From assembly GCA_000421085.1 (NCBI GenBank), contig ATWE01000016.1:1-64000 (forward strand): a DNA stretch of 64,000 bases, given 5' to 3'. This document shows positions 1 to 8,645 of this stretch, in pieces. This DNA is from Ensifer sp. USDA 6670. Lineage in GTDB: Bacteria; Pseudomonadota; Alphaproteobacteria; Rhizobiales; Rhizobiaceae. A program made the position numbers and the translations under genes. Numbering within the stretch: position 1 is the first letter of the stretch; the number at the start of each line of letters is the position of its first letter. The notes beneath the pieces are model-generated. The model did not search any database, was not told where the DNA came from, and saw only the letters and a program-made list of their open reading frames with translations.

Positions 1-119
1 GTCTGCCAGCCGTCGGCGCTGTTGGACACTTTCAGTCTGCCGCTCACCGGGTAGGTGGCGACGTCAAGCCATATCTTGCCGGTATCGATACCGGCCGCTT
101 TCATGCTAATCTCGTTCAT
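1..119 (-). CDS. IS110-family transposase, N-terminal fragment (cut by window edge)
   Basis: The reverse strand from an ATG at 119 encodes about 39 residues before the window ends. The start reads MNEISMKAAGIDTGKIWLDV, the usual opening of IS110/IS116 DEDD transposases, in which the Asp of the GIDxxK motif is the first catalytic acid. An AGGGA-like ribosome site lies about 9 bases upstream. A second in-frame ATG at 104 is possible. The family moves as a circular intermediate and is guided by a structured RNA made from its non-coding end. Whether the gene is intact cannot be judged, since the RuvC-like remainder and the C-terminal serine domain lie outside the window. Confidence 0.75.
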   Translation of the reverse strand, partial: MNEISMKAAGIDTGKIWLDVATYPVSGRLKVSNSADGWQ

Positions 120-249
120 CCTTGTCGTCCCTGCCTTGCATACGAACCAGGTTGTTCCAGCAACCATTCGGGCCACGATGAGGAACCGACCGCGATCCTG
201 CTTCTCCGTAACCCTCAAAGGTTCTGGTGCCGGCGATCCGACGGTCGGC

Positions 250-281
250 GCCTTTGGCCGGGCGGACACCCGGCCAAAGGC
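250..281. repeat. Perfect 13-bp inverted repeat (hairpin)
   Basis: Arms at 250-262 (gcctttggccggg) and 269-281 are exact reverse complements around a 6-base loop. No T-run follows on either strand, so a simple intrinsic terminator is not obvious. It may be a stem of the IS110-associated RNA or a terminator near the element edge. Confidence 0.6.
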
Positions 282-316
282 ATACCGAAGCCTATACAAC
301 ATCTCTTATGCAAGGT

Positions 317-336
317 GCCGGCAGGCGGATGAGGGG
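317..336 (-). repeat. Short copy of a rhizobial intergenic repeat motif
   Basis: Read on the minus strand this is cccctcatccgcctgccggc. Nearly the same string occurs on the plus strand at 34493-34514 after sufA. The motif belongs to the dispersed palindromic intergenic elements (RIME-type) common in Rhizobiaceae. Here only the first part is present. Confidence 0.4.
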
Positions 337-370
337 CATTTGAAGGACCGGCGTCCAATCTGGAAGTGCC

Positions 371-925
371 TTACGCCCGCAGGCGGCTCAGGAACTGGGC
401 GAAGACCATCGATCCTTCCGGCCAGGGGCCGTGGCCGGATTCCGTGTTGATATGGCCGGCGTCGCCGGCATCGACTAGCAGCGATCCCCAGGCGTTGGCG
501 ATATCGCCGGCGTGCTCGTAGGAGCCGAAGGAATCGTTGCGGCTGGCCACCATGATCGACGGGAAGGGCAGGGGATCGCGCGGATAGGGACCGAAGGTCA
601 TCAGGTGCTTCGGCCGGATCTTCGGATTGGCGACGTCCGGCGGGGCAACCAGGAATGCGCCGGCAATCTGCCGCGTGCAGTGAGGCAGTGCGTGGATCGC
701 CGTGGCAACGCCGAGCGAATGTGCGACGATGACGACCGGCTTCTCAGCGGCGTTGACCTCCTCGATCATGCGCGCCACCCAATCCTCCCGCACCGGCTTC
801 GACCATTCTGCCTGCTCGACGCGGTGCGCGGTCGACAGTTTGCGCTCCCATCGGGTCTGCCAATGGTTCGGGCCCGAGTTGGTATAGCCGGGAACGATGA
901 GGATGTGCGTTTCGGAAACCTTCAT
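371..925 (-). CDS. RBBP9/YdeN-family alpha/beta serine hydrolase
   Basis: A protein of 184 residues starting at the ATG at 925; the longer frame to 1003 adds a basic, unconserved N-terminus. Near the start is VPGYTNSGPNHWQTRWE, typical of the family. The nucleophile elbow is AHSLG, with Ser in the middle; a later Asp (RNDSF) and His (GHGPWPEG, or the His of DAGHINTESG) complete the likely triad. Members are small cytosolic hydrolases of unknown natural substrate. The gene stands alone between the IS110 end and a divergent DUF2189 gene. Confidence 0.8.
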   Translation of the reverse strand: MKVSETHILIVPGYTNSGPNHWQTRWERKLSTAHRVEQAEWSKPVREDWVARMIEEVNAAEKPVVIVAHSLGVATAIHALPHCTRQIAGAFLVAPPDVANPKIRPKHLMTFGPYPRDPLPFPSIMVASRNDSFGSYEHAGDIANAWGSLLVDAGDAGHINTESGHGPWPEGSMVFAQFLSRLRA

Positions 926-1089
926 GATCGTCGCGATTTGAAGTCGAAAAAGGCCGAAGTCAAGGCGGAGGCGACAGAGGCCGCATTTTCTGTATAATCG
1001 CACTCACAGCCGCGGTTCGACAACGGCCCATCTTTTAGCACCGCTGTCGCGGGTCCGTGGCTGCTCTGGTTCGTTGAGGAGTGTGAGCC

Positions 1090-1899
1090 ATGACAACCTT
1101 CCATGTTCTGTCGGGGGCAGATCCGACCGTCACGCATCCCGGCATACGAAAGATTGGCATTGCGGATGTGTTCGACGCGTTGCGTCTCGGGCTGGATGAC
1201 TTCCGGGAAAAGCCGTCGCATTATGTTTTTCTGTGCCTCATATATCCAATCGCCGGCGTCGTGCTGATGACGTGGAGTGCGGGAGCGAACATGCTGCCGC
1301 TGCTCTATCCGCTCGCTTCCGGCTTTGCCCTCATCGGGCCTGTTGCTGCCATCGCCCTCTACGAGGTCAGCAGGCGTCGCGAACTCGGCATGGACGCGCG
1401 ATGGCCGCACGCAATGCGGCTGCATCGCCATCCGGCAATCCCGTCGATCCTCGCGGTTGCCGCTGTCCTCTTCGTGATCTTCGTCGTCTGGCTGCTGGTC
1501 GCTCAGGGTCTTTATATAACCATGTTCGGTCCGACGCCTCCGGCTTCTATCTCAGAGTTCTGGAGCAGTGTGACCACGACCGAGCAGGGGTGGAACCTGA
1601 TTCTCGTCGGCAATCTCGTCGGTTTCGTCTTTGCCGTGGTCGTGCTGTCGATCAGCGTCGTGACCTTCCCGCTGCTGCTCGATCGCGACGTCGGTGCGCT
1701 GACGGCGATGGAAACCTCCGTCAGGGCAACGCTCGCCAACCCGGTGCCGGTGGCCCTGTGGGGCTTGATCATCGCAGCCGGACTGGTGATCGGCTCTATC
1801 CCCATCTTCGTCGGTCTTGCCGTCATCATGCCGATCTTCGGCCATGCGACGTGGCATCTCTACCGCAAGCTGGTGGAACCTGTCGGGGCGGAGCGATAA
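1090..1899 (+). CDS. DUF2189 family integral membrane protein
   Basis: 269 residues with about five to six hydrophobic helices. It opens with a soluble segment containing GIRKIGIADVFDALRLGLDDF, followed by FREKPSHYVFLCLIYP, the pattern of DUF2189 proteins, which are conserved in alphaproteobacteria near respiratory genes but have no assigned role. A GAGGAG-like ribosome site precedes the ATG by about 7 bases (ttgaggagtgtgagcc). The gene is single and divergent from the RBBP9-like hydrolase, with a short intergenic stretch that should hold both promoters. The inner membrane is the likely location; function is unknown. Confidence 0.75.
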   Translation: MTTFHVLSGADPTVTHPGIRKIGIADVFDALRLGLDDFREKPSHYVFLCLIYPIAGVVLMTWSAGANMLPLLYPLASGFALIGPVAAIALYEVSRRRELGMDARWPHAMRLHRHPAIPSILAVAAVLFVIFVVWLLVAQGLYITMFGPTPPASISEFWSSVTTTEQGWNLILVGNLVGFVFAVVVLSISVVTFPLLLDRDVGALTAMETSVRATLANPVPVALWGLIIAAGLVIGSIPIFVGLAVIMPIFGHATWHLYRKLVEPVGAER

Positions 1900-1976
1900 C
1901 GTCTCCCGCTCGAGCGGGGCGTTGGACGGCAGCAGCCTTCAACGTCCCGTGCGTCGATCCGGTCATCCACCGCGAA

Positions 1977-2282
1977 TCAGCGAAAGAACTTGTAATAGGA
2001 CGAGATCTGGGCTGCCGTGTTCGAGGACAGGTTCAGCTTGATGCCGATCCTGTCGCCGCGAACCCAGCGCACCATGCCGGAGAGATAACCGAGCTCCTCG
2101 CTCCGGATCGTCACTTCCTGGCCGGTCCGAGCGCCGATATCGAAGATCAGCCTGAAGCAGATGCCTTCATCGGAAAGATCCACCACAATCCCGTTGGTCG
2201 AGCCCGTCTTGCAGGTGACGGTTCCGGTTATCTTGGTCTCTTCGCGCGAAGAGGCACGCTGGACACTGTCCTTGTAAACCAT
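1977..2282 (-). CDS. PilZ-domain protein
   Basis: 101 residues from the ATG at 2282, which follows a GAGGAA ribosome site; a TTG at 2315 would add eleven residues. The body is one PilZ-like beta barrel: the N-terminal arginine stretch (QRASSREETK) lies where the RxxxR of c-di-GMP binders falls, then DLSDEGICFRL matches the (D/N)xSxxG motif. The RxxxR is not clearly intact, so nucleotide binding is uncertain. Rhizobia carry many such short stand-alone PilZ proteins. Neighbours give no functional clue. Confidence 0.7.
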   Translation of the reverse strand: MVYKDSVQRASSREETKITGTVTCKTGSTNGIVVDLSDEGICFRLIFDIGARTGQEVTIRSEELGYLSGMVRWVRGDRIGIKLNLSSNTAAQISSYYKFFR

Positions 2283-2433
2283 GGTTTCCTCGAAACCTGA
2301 TTGCGACAGCTGCAAGCTTCACATGCACCACCTAAGGGACCGCTAAAGACTTGGTCCGCATTTGAGCGAAGGACGTCAAATGCGGACCATGGAATGAGGT
2401 GCGCCATCCCAGGATCAGCGGTTTCTGTTCTCG

Positions 2434-3741
2434 TTAGACGGAACCGAAAACCCGCCGGAAGATGGTATCGACATGTTTGGTATGATAGCCGAGGTCGAAT
2501 TTCTCCCGGATGTCCTCCTCGGAAAGAGCCGCACGGACTTCCGTGTCGGCGAGCAGTTCTTCGAGGAAGTCCTTGCCCTGTTCCCAGACCTTCATGGCGT
2601 TTCGCTGCACGAGGCGGTAGGCATCCTCGCGCGACACACCGGCCTGGGTGAGGGCGAGAAGAACACGCTGCGAATGAACCAGCCCGCGGAACTTGTTCAT
2701 GTTCTTCAGCATGTTGTCCGGGTAGACGAGAAGCTTGTCGATGACGCCGGTCATGCGGCCCAGGGCGAAATCGAGCGTAACCGTCGCATCCGGACCGATC
2801 ATCCGCTCGACCGACGAGTGCGAGATATCGCGTTCGTGCCACAGGGCGACGTTTTCCATGGCCGGAACGACGAAGGCGCGGACCATGCGGGAGAGGCCCG
2901 TCAGGTTTTCCGTCAGTACCGGGTTGCGCTTGTGCGGCATGGCGGAAGAGCCCTTCTGGCCCGGAGAGAAATATTCCTCCGCCTCCAGAACTTCGGTGCG
3001 CTGCAAATGCCGGATCTCGGTTGCAAGACGTTCGATCGAGGAGGCGATGACGCCGAGCGTCGCGAAATACATCGCGTGGCGATCGCGCGGGATCACCTGG
3101 GTCGAGACGGGTTCAGCCTTGAGGCCGAGCGCCTTTGCCACGTGTTCCTCGACGCGGGGATCGATATTGGCGAAGGTGCCGACCGCTCCGGAAATGGCGC
3201 AGGTCGCAATCTCCTCGCGTGCAGCGAGAAGGCGTTGCTTGCAGCGGTCGAATTCCGCATAGGCGAGCGCGAGCTTGACGCCGAACGTCGTCGGCTCGGC
3301 GTGTATGCCGTGCGAACGGCCGATGGTCACCGTGTCCTTGTGTTCGAAGGCACGCCGCTTCAGCGCCTCGAGCAGCTTGTCGAGATCGGCAAGCAGAAGA
3401 TCGGTCGCGCGGACGAGCTGGACATTAAAGCAGGTGTCCAGCACGTCGGAAGAGGTCATGCCCTGATGGATGAAACGGCTGTCGGGGCCGACGAATTCCG
3501 CAAGATGGGTGAGGAAGGCGATCACATCGTGCTTGGTGACGGCTTCGATCTCATCGATGCGGGCCACGTCGAAGGTTGCCGCGCCGCCCTTTTCCCATAT
3601 GGTCTTTGCAGCTTCCTTGGGGATCACGCCGATTTCGGCCAAGGCGTCGCAGGCATGCGCCTCGATCTCGAACCAGATGCGGAACTTGGTTTCCGGCGAC
3701 CAGATGGCCACCATTTCCGGTCGGGAGTAACGGGAGATCAT
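2434..3741 (-). CDS. purB: Adenylosuccinate lyase
   Basis: 435 residues from the ATG at 3741 (MISRYSRPEMVAIWSPETKF), the usual start and length for rhizobial PurB; an upstream start at 3789 would add 16 unconserved residues. It cleaves SAICAR to AICAR and adenylosuccinate to AMP in purine synthesis. The fumarase/aspartase superfamily signature GSSAMPHKRNP carries the catalytic Ser loop, with the histidine regions around TIGRSHGIHAEPTTFG and MTSSDVLDT. Single cytosolic gene, homotetramer in the family. It follows a small membrane protein gene on the same strand, with a gap of about 60 bases. Confidence 0.95.
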   Translation of the reverse strand: MISRYSRPEMVAIWSPETKFRIWFEIEAHACDALAEIGVIPKEAAKTIWEKGGAATFDVARIDEIEAVTKHDVIAFLTHLAEFVGPDSRFIHQGMTSSDVLDTCFNVQLVRATDLLLADLDKLLEALKRRAFEHKDTVTIGRSHGIHAEPTTFGVKLALAYAEFDRCKQRLLAAREEIATCAISGAVGTFANIDPRVEEHVAKALGLKAEPVSTQVIPRDRHAMYFATLGVIASSIERLATEIRHLQRTEVLEAEEYFSPGQKGSSAMPHKRNPVLTENLTGLSRMVRAFVVPAMENVALWHERDISHSSVERMIGPDATVTLDFALGRMTGVIDKLLVYPDNMLKNMNKFRGLVHSQRVLLALTQAGVSREDAYRLVQRNAMKVWEQGKDFLEELLADTEVRAALSEEDIREKFDLGYHTKHVDTIFRRVFGSV

Positions 3742-3804
3742 GGGCTTCAAGCTTTCGTCGAGAGTGGAGGATGGCTGTGCCTCTATCAAAGATGGCGGTG
3801 AAGC

Positions 3805-4362
3805 TCAACGCCGTTGCCGCGCGTCCGATCGCGCGAGCAGCAGACTAGTCCCTACGAGCACGACGGCACCGAGCGGCAGATAGAGGCGAACGCCGAGGAC
3901 CAGAAACTGGTAGAAGGCGGCAAGCGACGTGAACGCGAACTGGAACAGCCAGGTGCGTGTTCCTGTCATCGCATGCCACTGCGCATAGAAAGTGCGGTAG
4001 TCGAGCGCGAACAGGAATGCCGTCGTTCCGATCGTGCCGGCGGTCAGGCACAGGAAAAAGGCCGAAAAGCGTGTCTCGGCCGGTCGGTTCCGCGACAAGC
4101 AACGGGCGGCAAACAGCGAAAGCGGCCATGCGACGAAGCCGCCGCATGCGTAAAGCGCGAGGATGCTTTTCAGGTGGAACGTGGCGTCATTTTCCCGCCA
4201 CCAAAGTGCAAGCCACGCCGAGAGCGCCATCGCGAAGCCCCAGCAGAGCCCGCCCAGGACCGTTTCCCGCAGGCTCGGAAGCGAATGCGCGAGACGGAAG
4301 CGCTTCGGCCGGTCCGGGTCGGCGATGAGCACCTTTGCCCGGACCGCGGCCTTCCCCTCCAT
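3805..4362 (-). CDS. Small integral membrane protein, function unknown
   Basis: 185 residues from the ATG at 4362, which overlaps the stop of the DUF2259 gene by one base (TGATG), so translation is probably coupled. An N-terminal soluble stretch of about 30 residues is followed by four to five hydrophobic segments with aromatic-rich loops (WLALWWREND, DYRTFYAQWHAMTG). I do not recognise a family. The context (rpe, DUF2259 gene, this gene, then purB) suggests a conserved housekeeping operon. Inner membrane inferred. Confidence 0.6.
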   Translation of the reverse strand: MEGKAAVRAKVLIADPDRPKRFRLAHSLPSLRETVLGGLCWGFAMALSAWLALWWRENDATFHLKSILALYACGGFVAWPLSLFAARCLSRNRPAETRFSAFFLCLTAGTIGTTAFLFALDYRTFYAQWHAMTGTRTWLFQFAFTSLAAFYQFLVLGVRLYLPLGAVVLVGTSLLLARSDARQRR

Positions 4363-5099
4363 CAACCGGGAATCCGCACCGGTACCGCGATCCAGCGGCC
4401 GTCGGTGGTGCCCTCGAAGCCGAGCGACTTGACCAGGATCATCACTGCATGGACCTCGGAGCCATCGGCCTTGACATGGGTCACGACGCCGCCGATGCGG
4501 TAGGCCGTCGGGCAACGTCGGCTCAGTGGGATGCGCTGATCGTCTTCGAGTATTTCCGCTACGGGTTTTCCGGCCTTCTCGGTCATCGTCAGACGGAAGC
4601 CTTTGACCTCTTTCAGAAAGCCCTCGCAGATTCCTTCCGGCTCGAAGACCTTCTCTTCGAGCTTCAGCGCATAGACCTTGCGGAAGGATGCATCGGCGGG
4701 AAATGAGGAATAGGTCAGTGTGCGCGGCTCTGCATCGAGCTCGGTCACAGGATTATAGGCGGCGAGCACTCCCGGCGTGTCGTGGAGACGATAGGCATCG
4801 ATGAGCGGCGCAGAGCGCCTGTGGGCTTCACCGCGCGCCGTGTGCAGATCGGCTCCGTCCTCTTCCGCAACGGCGCGAACGGGAGCGCCGGGCAGGAAGC
4901 CGTCGGTATTCGTGTCGAGAACGTAGATCGTCGAATAGGGAAAGCCGGAGCCGTCCTGGATACCGTATTCCTCGAAGGCGAAGACATCGCCGTCCGATGA
5001 AAAGCCGATCGGTTGGAAGGCGGCATAGTCACCGGCCGCGGCACCCGATGCGGCAAGCATCGCCAGAATGATGCCCGCAATCGCTGCGCGCGCCTTCAT
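4362..5099 (-). CDS. DUF2259 family exported protein
   Basis: 245 residues. The N-terminus [20 protein letters not shown] is a Sec signal peptide with a likely cut after AAAG. The mature part begins [20 protein letters not shown], the hallmark of DUF2259 proteins (predicted secreted, beta-propeller-like opening). The start overlaps the rpe stop by four bases (ATGA at 5096-5099) and its own stop overlaps the next start, so three genes form one translationally linked unit. Periplasmic; no biochemical function known. Confidence 0.75.
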   Translation of the reverse strand: MKARAAIAGIILAMLAASGAAAGDYAAFQPIGFSSDGDVFAFEEYGIQDGSGFPYSTIYVLDTNTDGFLPGAPVRAVAEEDGADLHTARGEAHRRSAPLIDAYRLHDTPGVLAAYNPVTELDAEPRTLTYSSFPADASFRKVYALKLEEKVFEPEGICEGFLKEVKGFRLTMTEKAGKPVAEILEDDQRIPLSRRCPTAYRIGGVVTHVKADGSEVHAVMILVKSLGFEGTTDGRWIAVPVRIPG

Positions 5100-5773
5100 C
5101 CGCGTGCCTTTTCCGCCTGCGTGCGGAGCACTTCGATGGCGCTTCGATACGCATCGACGGAATCGCCTTTGAAAATGGCGGAGCCGGCGACCAGCACATT
5201 GGCCCCTGCTTTCGCCGCGACGCCGGCCGTATCCGGTGCGATACCGCCATCCACCTCGATCTCGATCGGGCGACTGCCGATCATCGCCTTGATCCGCCGG
5301 ATCTTCTCCTCCGTCGAGCCGATGAACTTCTGTCCGCCGAAGCCAGGATTGACCGTCATCACGAGAACGAGATCGACGGTGTCGAGGACATATTCGATGG
5401 CGCTTTCCGGCGTCGCCGGATTGATCGAGACGCCGGCCTTTTTTCCGAGCGACTTCACCGTCTGCAGCGAGCGGTGCAAATGCGGGCCTGCTTCGGCATG
5501 AACGGTTATGATGTCGCATCCCGCCTTCGCAAAGGCTTCGAGGAAGGGATCGGCGGGCGCGATCATCAGATGGCAGTCGAAGGTTGCCCGGGTGTGCGGG
5601 CGCAGCGACTTGATGACGTCGGGCCCGAAGGTGATGTTCGGTACGAAATGTCCGTCCATGACATCGAGATGGATCCAGTCGGCGCCGGCCTCGGCGACGT
5701 CGCGAACCTCCTGGCCGAGTTTGGAGAAGTCGGCCGCCAGGATCGACGGGGCAATGCGAATGGGGTGGGTCAT
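5096..5773 (-). CDS. rpe: Ribulose-phosphate 3-epimerase
   Basis: 225 residues from the ATG at 5773; an adjacent ATG at 5776 would add one Met. A GGAG site lies 7 bases upstream. It interconverts ribulose 5-phosphate and xylulose 5-phosphate in the pentose phosphate pathway. TIM-barrel with the family landmarks [30 protein letters not shown] (metal His and Asp), [17 protein letters not shown] and EVDGGI. It is the first gene of a coupled block with the DUF2259 gene and the small membrane protein gene. Confidence 0.95.
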   Translation of the reverse strand: MTHPIRIAPSILAADFSKLGQEVRDVAEAGADWIHLDVMDGHFVPNITFGPDVIKSLRPHTRATFDCHLMIAPADPFLEAFAKAGCDIITVHAEAGPHLHRSLQTVKSLGKKAGVSINPATPESAIEYVLDTVDLVLVMTVNPGFGGQKFIGSTEEKIRRIKAMIGSRPIEIEVDGGIAPDTAGVAAKAGANVLVAGSAIFKGDSVDAYRSAIEVLRTQAEKARG

Positions 5774-5838
5774 CATCAGGCTCCGGCTCTTTCCCGCGCC
5801 ATAGCATTCCCGGGCCTCCCGAACAACCGGCGCGAAGA

Positions 5839-6846
5839 TCAGGAGTGCGAGGACCAGGCAGGTATCAGATCGTCTCCGGCATCTCGTGCATCGTAGACGC
5901 CGCGTGCGATCGCTCGGGCCATGGTGGCGGCCGCCGCGGCGCTGAGATCGATGAAATCTTCAAGCAGTGGCGTCTTTCCGCTCGTGCCCGTCGAAAGCGC
6001 GAAGACCAGATCGCCGTCGAGCGGCGTATGAGAGGGCCAAAGGGCACGCGAAAAGCCGTCATGGGCCGCGATCGCCAGACGCTTAGCCTCCGCCTTGGTA
6101 AGCAGCGCATCGGTGGCGATGACTGCGATGGTCGTGTTCGTCGCCGACGCTTGCCGCTCCCGAAACTTGAAGCGAGGGGTAGCGGCGTCCTGCGGCCAGG
6201 GCGTGGGCTGGCCCAGCCCGCCGAACTCATCGTCCACCTCGAAGGGGGCTGCCCAGAAATGACGTGTGTCGCCGATGGTCGCCGAGCCGACGGCATTCAC
6301 TGCCACGAGGGCGCCGACAGTGATCCCATTGGCCAGCACCGTCGACGCGGAGCCGAGACCGCCCTTGAAGGTCGCTGTAAGCGCGCCCGTGCCTGCGCCG
6401 GTGCTGCCGGTCCCGAAATCCGCCGATACCGCACGCGCCGCTTGGTAGCCGAGATCGCGATACGGAGCGTAGCGTCCCCAATCCTTGTCGCCGCCATTTG
6501 CCAGATCGAAGAGGATCGCCGCGGGCACGATCGGCACACGGTGCGGGCCGACGGCGAAACCGCGCCCCATCTCGCGGAGCGCCGCCTGAACGCCCGACGC
6601 GGCATCGAGGCCGAAGGCCGAGCCACCGGAGAGCACGATCGCGTCGACCGCCTGGACCGTATTGTGGGGAGCGAGCAGGTCGGTCTCACGCGTGCCGGGA
6701 GCGCCGCCCAGAACCTGCACAGCGGCCGTTGCCGGCGGCTCGCAAAGCACGGCCGTAACCCCCGATTTCAGCCTGACATCCTCAGCATTGCCGACCAGCA
6801 ATCCGGGCACGTCCGTGATGAGATTTCTTGCCTCTTTCCGGATCAT
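5839..6846 (-). CDS. P1/S58-family aminopeptidase (DmpA / L-aminopeptidase D-esterase type)
   Basis: 335 residues from the ATG at 6846. The family self-cleaves before a catalytic Ser/Thr. Landmarks are [16 protein letters not shown] near the start, [20 protein letters not shown], and the Asn/Ser-containing region around [16 protein letters not shown] and [13 protein letters not shown]; the last is where autocleavage in DmpA-like enzymes is expected. Members release D- or L- N-terminal residues or beta-peptides. The start codon overlaps the stop of the binding-protein gene (ATGA, 6843-6846), which suggests the two products act on related peptide or amino-acid substrates. Confidence 0.85.
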   Translation of the reverse strand: MIRKEARNLITDVPGLLVGNAEDVRLKSGVTAVLCEPPATAAVQVLGGAPGTRETDLLAPHNTVQAVDAIVLSGGSAFGLDAASGVQAALREMGRGFAVGPHRVPIVPAAILFDLANGGDKDWGRYAPYRDLGYQAARAVSADFGTGSTGAGTGALTATFKGGLGSASTVLANGITVGALVAVNAVGSATIGDTRHFWAAPFEVDDEFGGLGQPTPWPQDAATPRFKFRERQASATNTTIAVIATDALLTKAEAKRLAIAAHDGFSRALWPSHTPLDGDLVFALSTGTSGKTPLLEDFIDLSAAAAATMARAIARGVYDARDAGDDLIPAWSSHS

Positions 6847-7934
6847 TCCGTATTGCCTGTAGCGGTTGTTGCATCGACGAAACGCCCGTCCTGCCATCGC
6901 ATAAGCCTGTAAGGGGTTTCGGCCAACTCGTGCGCACTATTGAACTCGACCGGCCCGAGCACTGTCGAATAGGGTCCTTTCGTCAGGGCATCGGTGAGCG
7001 AGCTGCCGTCTTTTGCCGCCTGGTCCTTTGCCTGCTCGAGGAGCGACACTGCGGCAAAGGCGGGGAGAACATATCCCTCGGGCTCGATCTTGGCGGCGCG
7101 CATGGTCTTTGCCACCGCCGCAGCCTCCGGCGACCGTGCGGGGTCCGGTATCGTCATGGCAAGGACGCCGTTTTCAAGCGGGACGTCGAGATCGGCAGCG
7201 TTCAGTGTGTCGCCGCCAAAAAGGGTTATCGGGACGTTTTCCGCTTTCGCGTCACGCGCGATGACGGCCGTATCGTTGCGGTCGCCTCCGGTGAAGACAT
7301 GCGTCGCGCCGCTCTTCGCCAGTCGCCGCACGAGGCTCACCTGCTGCTCCTGCGAGGGGCGGTAGGTGTCGGTGAAAACCGGAGTTATACCGATCTCGGC
7401 CAGCCCGTTGCGCACGCTTTCGACGAGCTCGCGGCTGTGGATCGTCCCGTCGTCTATCAGAGCAAGCGGCCTGCCTTTCCAGTTGGTGACGATGGCATCG
7501 GTGATCTCCGCCGCTTCGGCCTTGCCGCTTGGAGCCAGGCGATAGAACGGCCACTCTTTCTTGAGTGCGTCCTCCATGAGGATGTCGGAACGCACGCTGA
7601 CGGTGATCGCCGGAATGCCGGCTTCGGCGAGCGCCGGCAGTGCCGCTTCGAGGCTCTCGGTGCACAGAAAACCGATCGCCGCTTCCGCACCGCTTGCAAG
7701 CAGGGCTTTGGTCAGCGCCTCGCCGCCGGCAGGATCGCAGTTTTCGTTGATCGGGATCACCTGGCTTCCGCGGTCGCCGGCCTGGAATGCTGCCCCGGCA
7801 GAAATCTGTCTGCCGAGAGAGGCGAAGGGCCCTTCCTCGGGAGCCACGACCGCGACCTTCACGCCGGCAGCGAAAGCAGGACCGGTCAGCGCAAGCGCAG
7901 CGACGAAGAGGCTGGTGACGATTGATTTAGGCAT
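6843..7934 (-). CDS. Periplasmic amino-acid-type ABC substrate-binding protein (Peripla_BP_6), orphan
   Basis: 363 residues from the ATG at 7934; the frame extends further up without support. MPKSIVTSLFVAALALTGPA is a signal peptide cut after AFA. The mature part follows the LivJ/LivK fold: VKVAVVAPEEGPFASLGRQI, a Cys-containing NENCDPAGG, IGFLCTESLEAALPALAEAG, then VFTGGDRNDTAVIARDA. No permease or ATPase gene lies next to it. The stop overlaps the DmpA-type peptidase start, so it may capture an amino-acid or peptide ligand related to that enzyme, or act as a sensor. Ligand unknown. Confidence 0.8.
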   Translation of the reverse strand: MPKSIVTSLFVAALALTGPAFAAGVKVAVVAPEEGPFASLGRQISAGAAFQAGDRGSQVIPINENCDPAGGEALTKALLASGAEAAIGFLCTESLEAALPALAEAGIPAITVSVRSDILMEDALKKEWPFYRLAPSGKAEAAEITDAIVTNWKGRPLALIDDGTIHSRELVESVRNGLAEIGITPVFTDTYRPSQEQQVSLVRRLAKSGATHVFTGGDRNDTAVIARDAKAENVPITLFGGDTLNAADLDVPLENGVLAMTIPDPARSPEAAAVAKTMRAAKIEPEGYVLPAFAAVSLLEQAKDQAAKDGSSLTDALTKGPYSTVLGPVEFNSAHELAETPYRLMRWQDGRFVDATTATGNTE

Positions 7935-8093
7935 GTTTTTTCCCGCTGTCGACCGCCATGTTTTAAGGATGTGGCCGCGCCCGTCAAAGGAAAAGATCGA
8001 GGCATAACGAGGCTTTGTCGCCGCATCGATTGCAAGCGCCGCTGATCCGCAAGATTCTCGCATCGCCGGGTTTCATATTTTCCGCGAGAGTCT

Positions 8094-8621
8094 ATGTATG
8101 TGCGAGATATCGTTCCGGAGCGAGATGTGTTGGAGAAGACCCGGCTGGACCCGATAACCTACCGTGATGCGATGAGCCGCATGTCGTCGCATGTGCAGCT
8201 GATCACGGCGGCCGATGGCAAGGAGCGGCGCGGCGTCACGATCACCGCGTCCTGCTCGGTATCGGACGATCCGCCGACCGTGCTCGCTTGCCTCAACGCA
8301 GCCAACCGGCGCAACGACATCTTTTCGCGTGGCGGCAACTTCGCCCTGAACCTGCTTGGCGCCCAGCATCACGCCCTGGCTCACGCCTTTTCCGGCCGCG
8401 ACCAGCTCGACATGGAACGACGGTTTGCCCTCGGCCGGTGGACGCAGCGCACGACCGGTGCGCCCATCCTCGTCGAGGCGATCGCTGCCTTCGACTGCCG
8501 CCTGATCGAAGTGAAGGAAGTGGCCACGCATCTGATCCTTATCGGCGAAGTCGTGGACGTCCAGCTCGGCCCGAAGCAGCCACCGCTCATTTATGTGGAC
8601 CGCGGATATCGCACACTATAG
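8094..8621 (+). CDS. Flavin reductase-like domain protein
   Basis: 175 residues, one flavin reductase (FMN-binding split barrel) domain: YRDAMSRMSSHVQLITAADG, then GVTITASCSVSDDPPTVLAC and FALNLLGAQH, with a closing IYVDRGYRTL. Such proteins supply reduced FMN or FAD to two-component monooxygenases. A GTG near 8127 with a better ribosome site (GGAG) could be the true start and would shorten the N-terminus. It lies 24 bases ahead of the CoxD-like ATPase gene on the same strand and may share its transcript; no monooxygenase gene is near. Confidence 0.8.
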   Translation: MYVRDIVPERDVLEKTRLDPITYRDAMSRMSSHVQLITAADGKERRGVTITASCSVSDDPPTVLACLNAANRRNDIFSRGGNFALNLLGAQHHALAHAFSGRDQLDMERRFALGRWTQRTTGAPILVEAIAAFDCRLIEVKEVATHLILIGEVVDVQLGPKQPPLIYVDRGYRTL

Positions 8622-8645
8622 GTTTTCGTCCACGCGGGAGGAAGC

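Larger units (their letters stand above)
120..370. other. Non-coding DNA upstream of the IS110 transposase, probable left end of the element
   Basis: No convincing gene lies here. The stretch sits 5' of the transposase start, where IS110-group elements carry their non-coding end and bridge-RNA gene. It holds a perfect 13-bp inverted repeat (250-281) and a short Rhizobiaceae-type repeat motif (317-336). IS110 elements usually lack terminal inverted repeats, so the boundary with the chromosome cannot be placed by eye; it should lie before the hydrolase stop codon at 371. Confidence 0.4.

Noticed and set aside
922..1431. Minus-strand frame of 169 codons
   Set aside because: It overlaps the start of the RBBP9-like gene and the DUF2189 gene on the opposite strand, and its product is low-complexity and Arg/His-rich, the look of a shadow frame in GC-rich DNA.
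2473..3801. Plus-strand frame of 442 codons
   Set aside because: Exactly antisense to purB, whose protein is fully conserved. The translated sequence has no recognisable fold.
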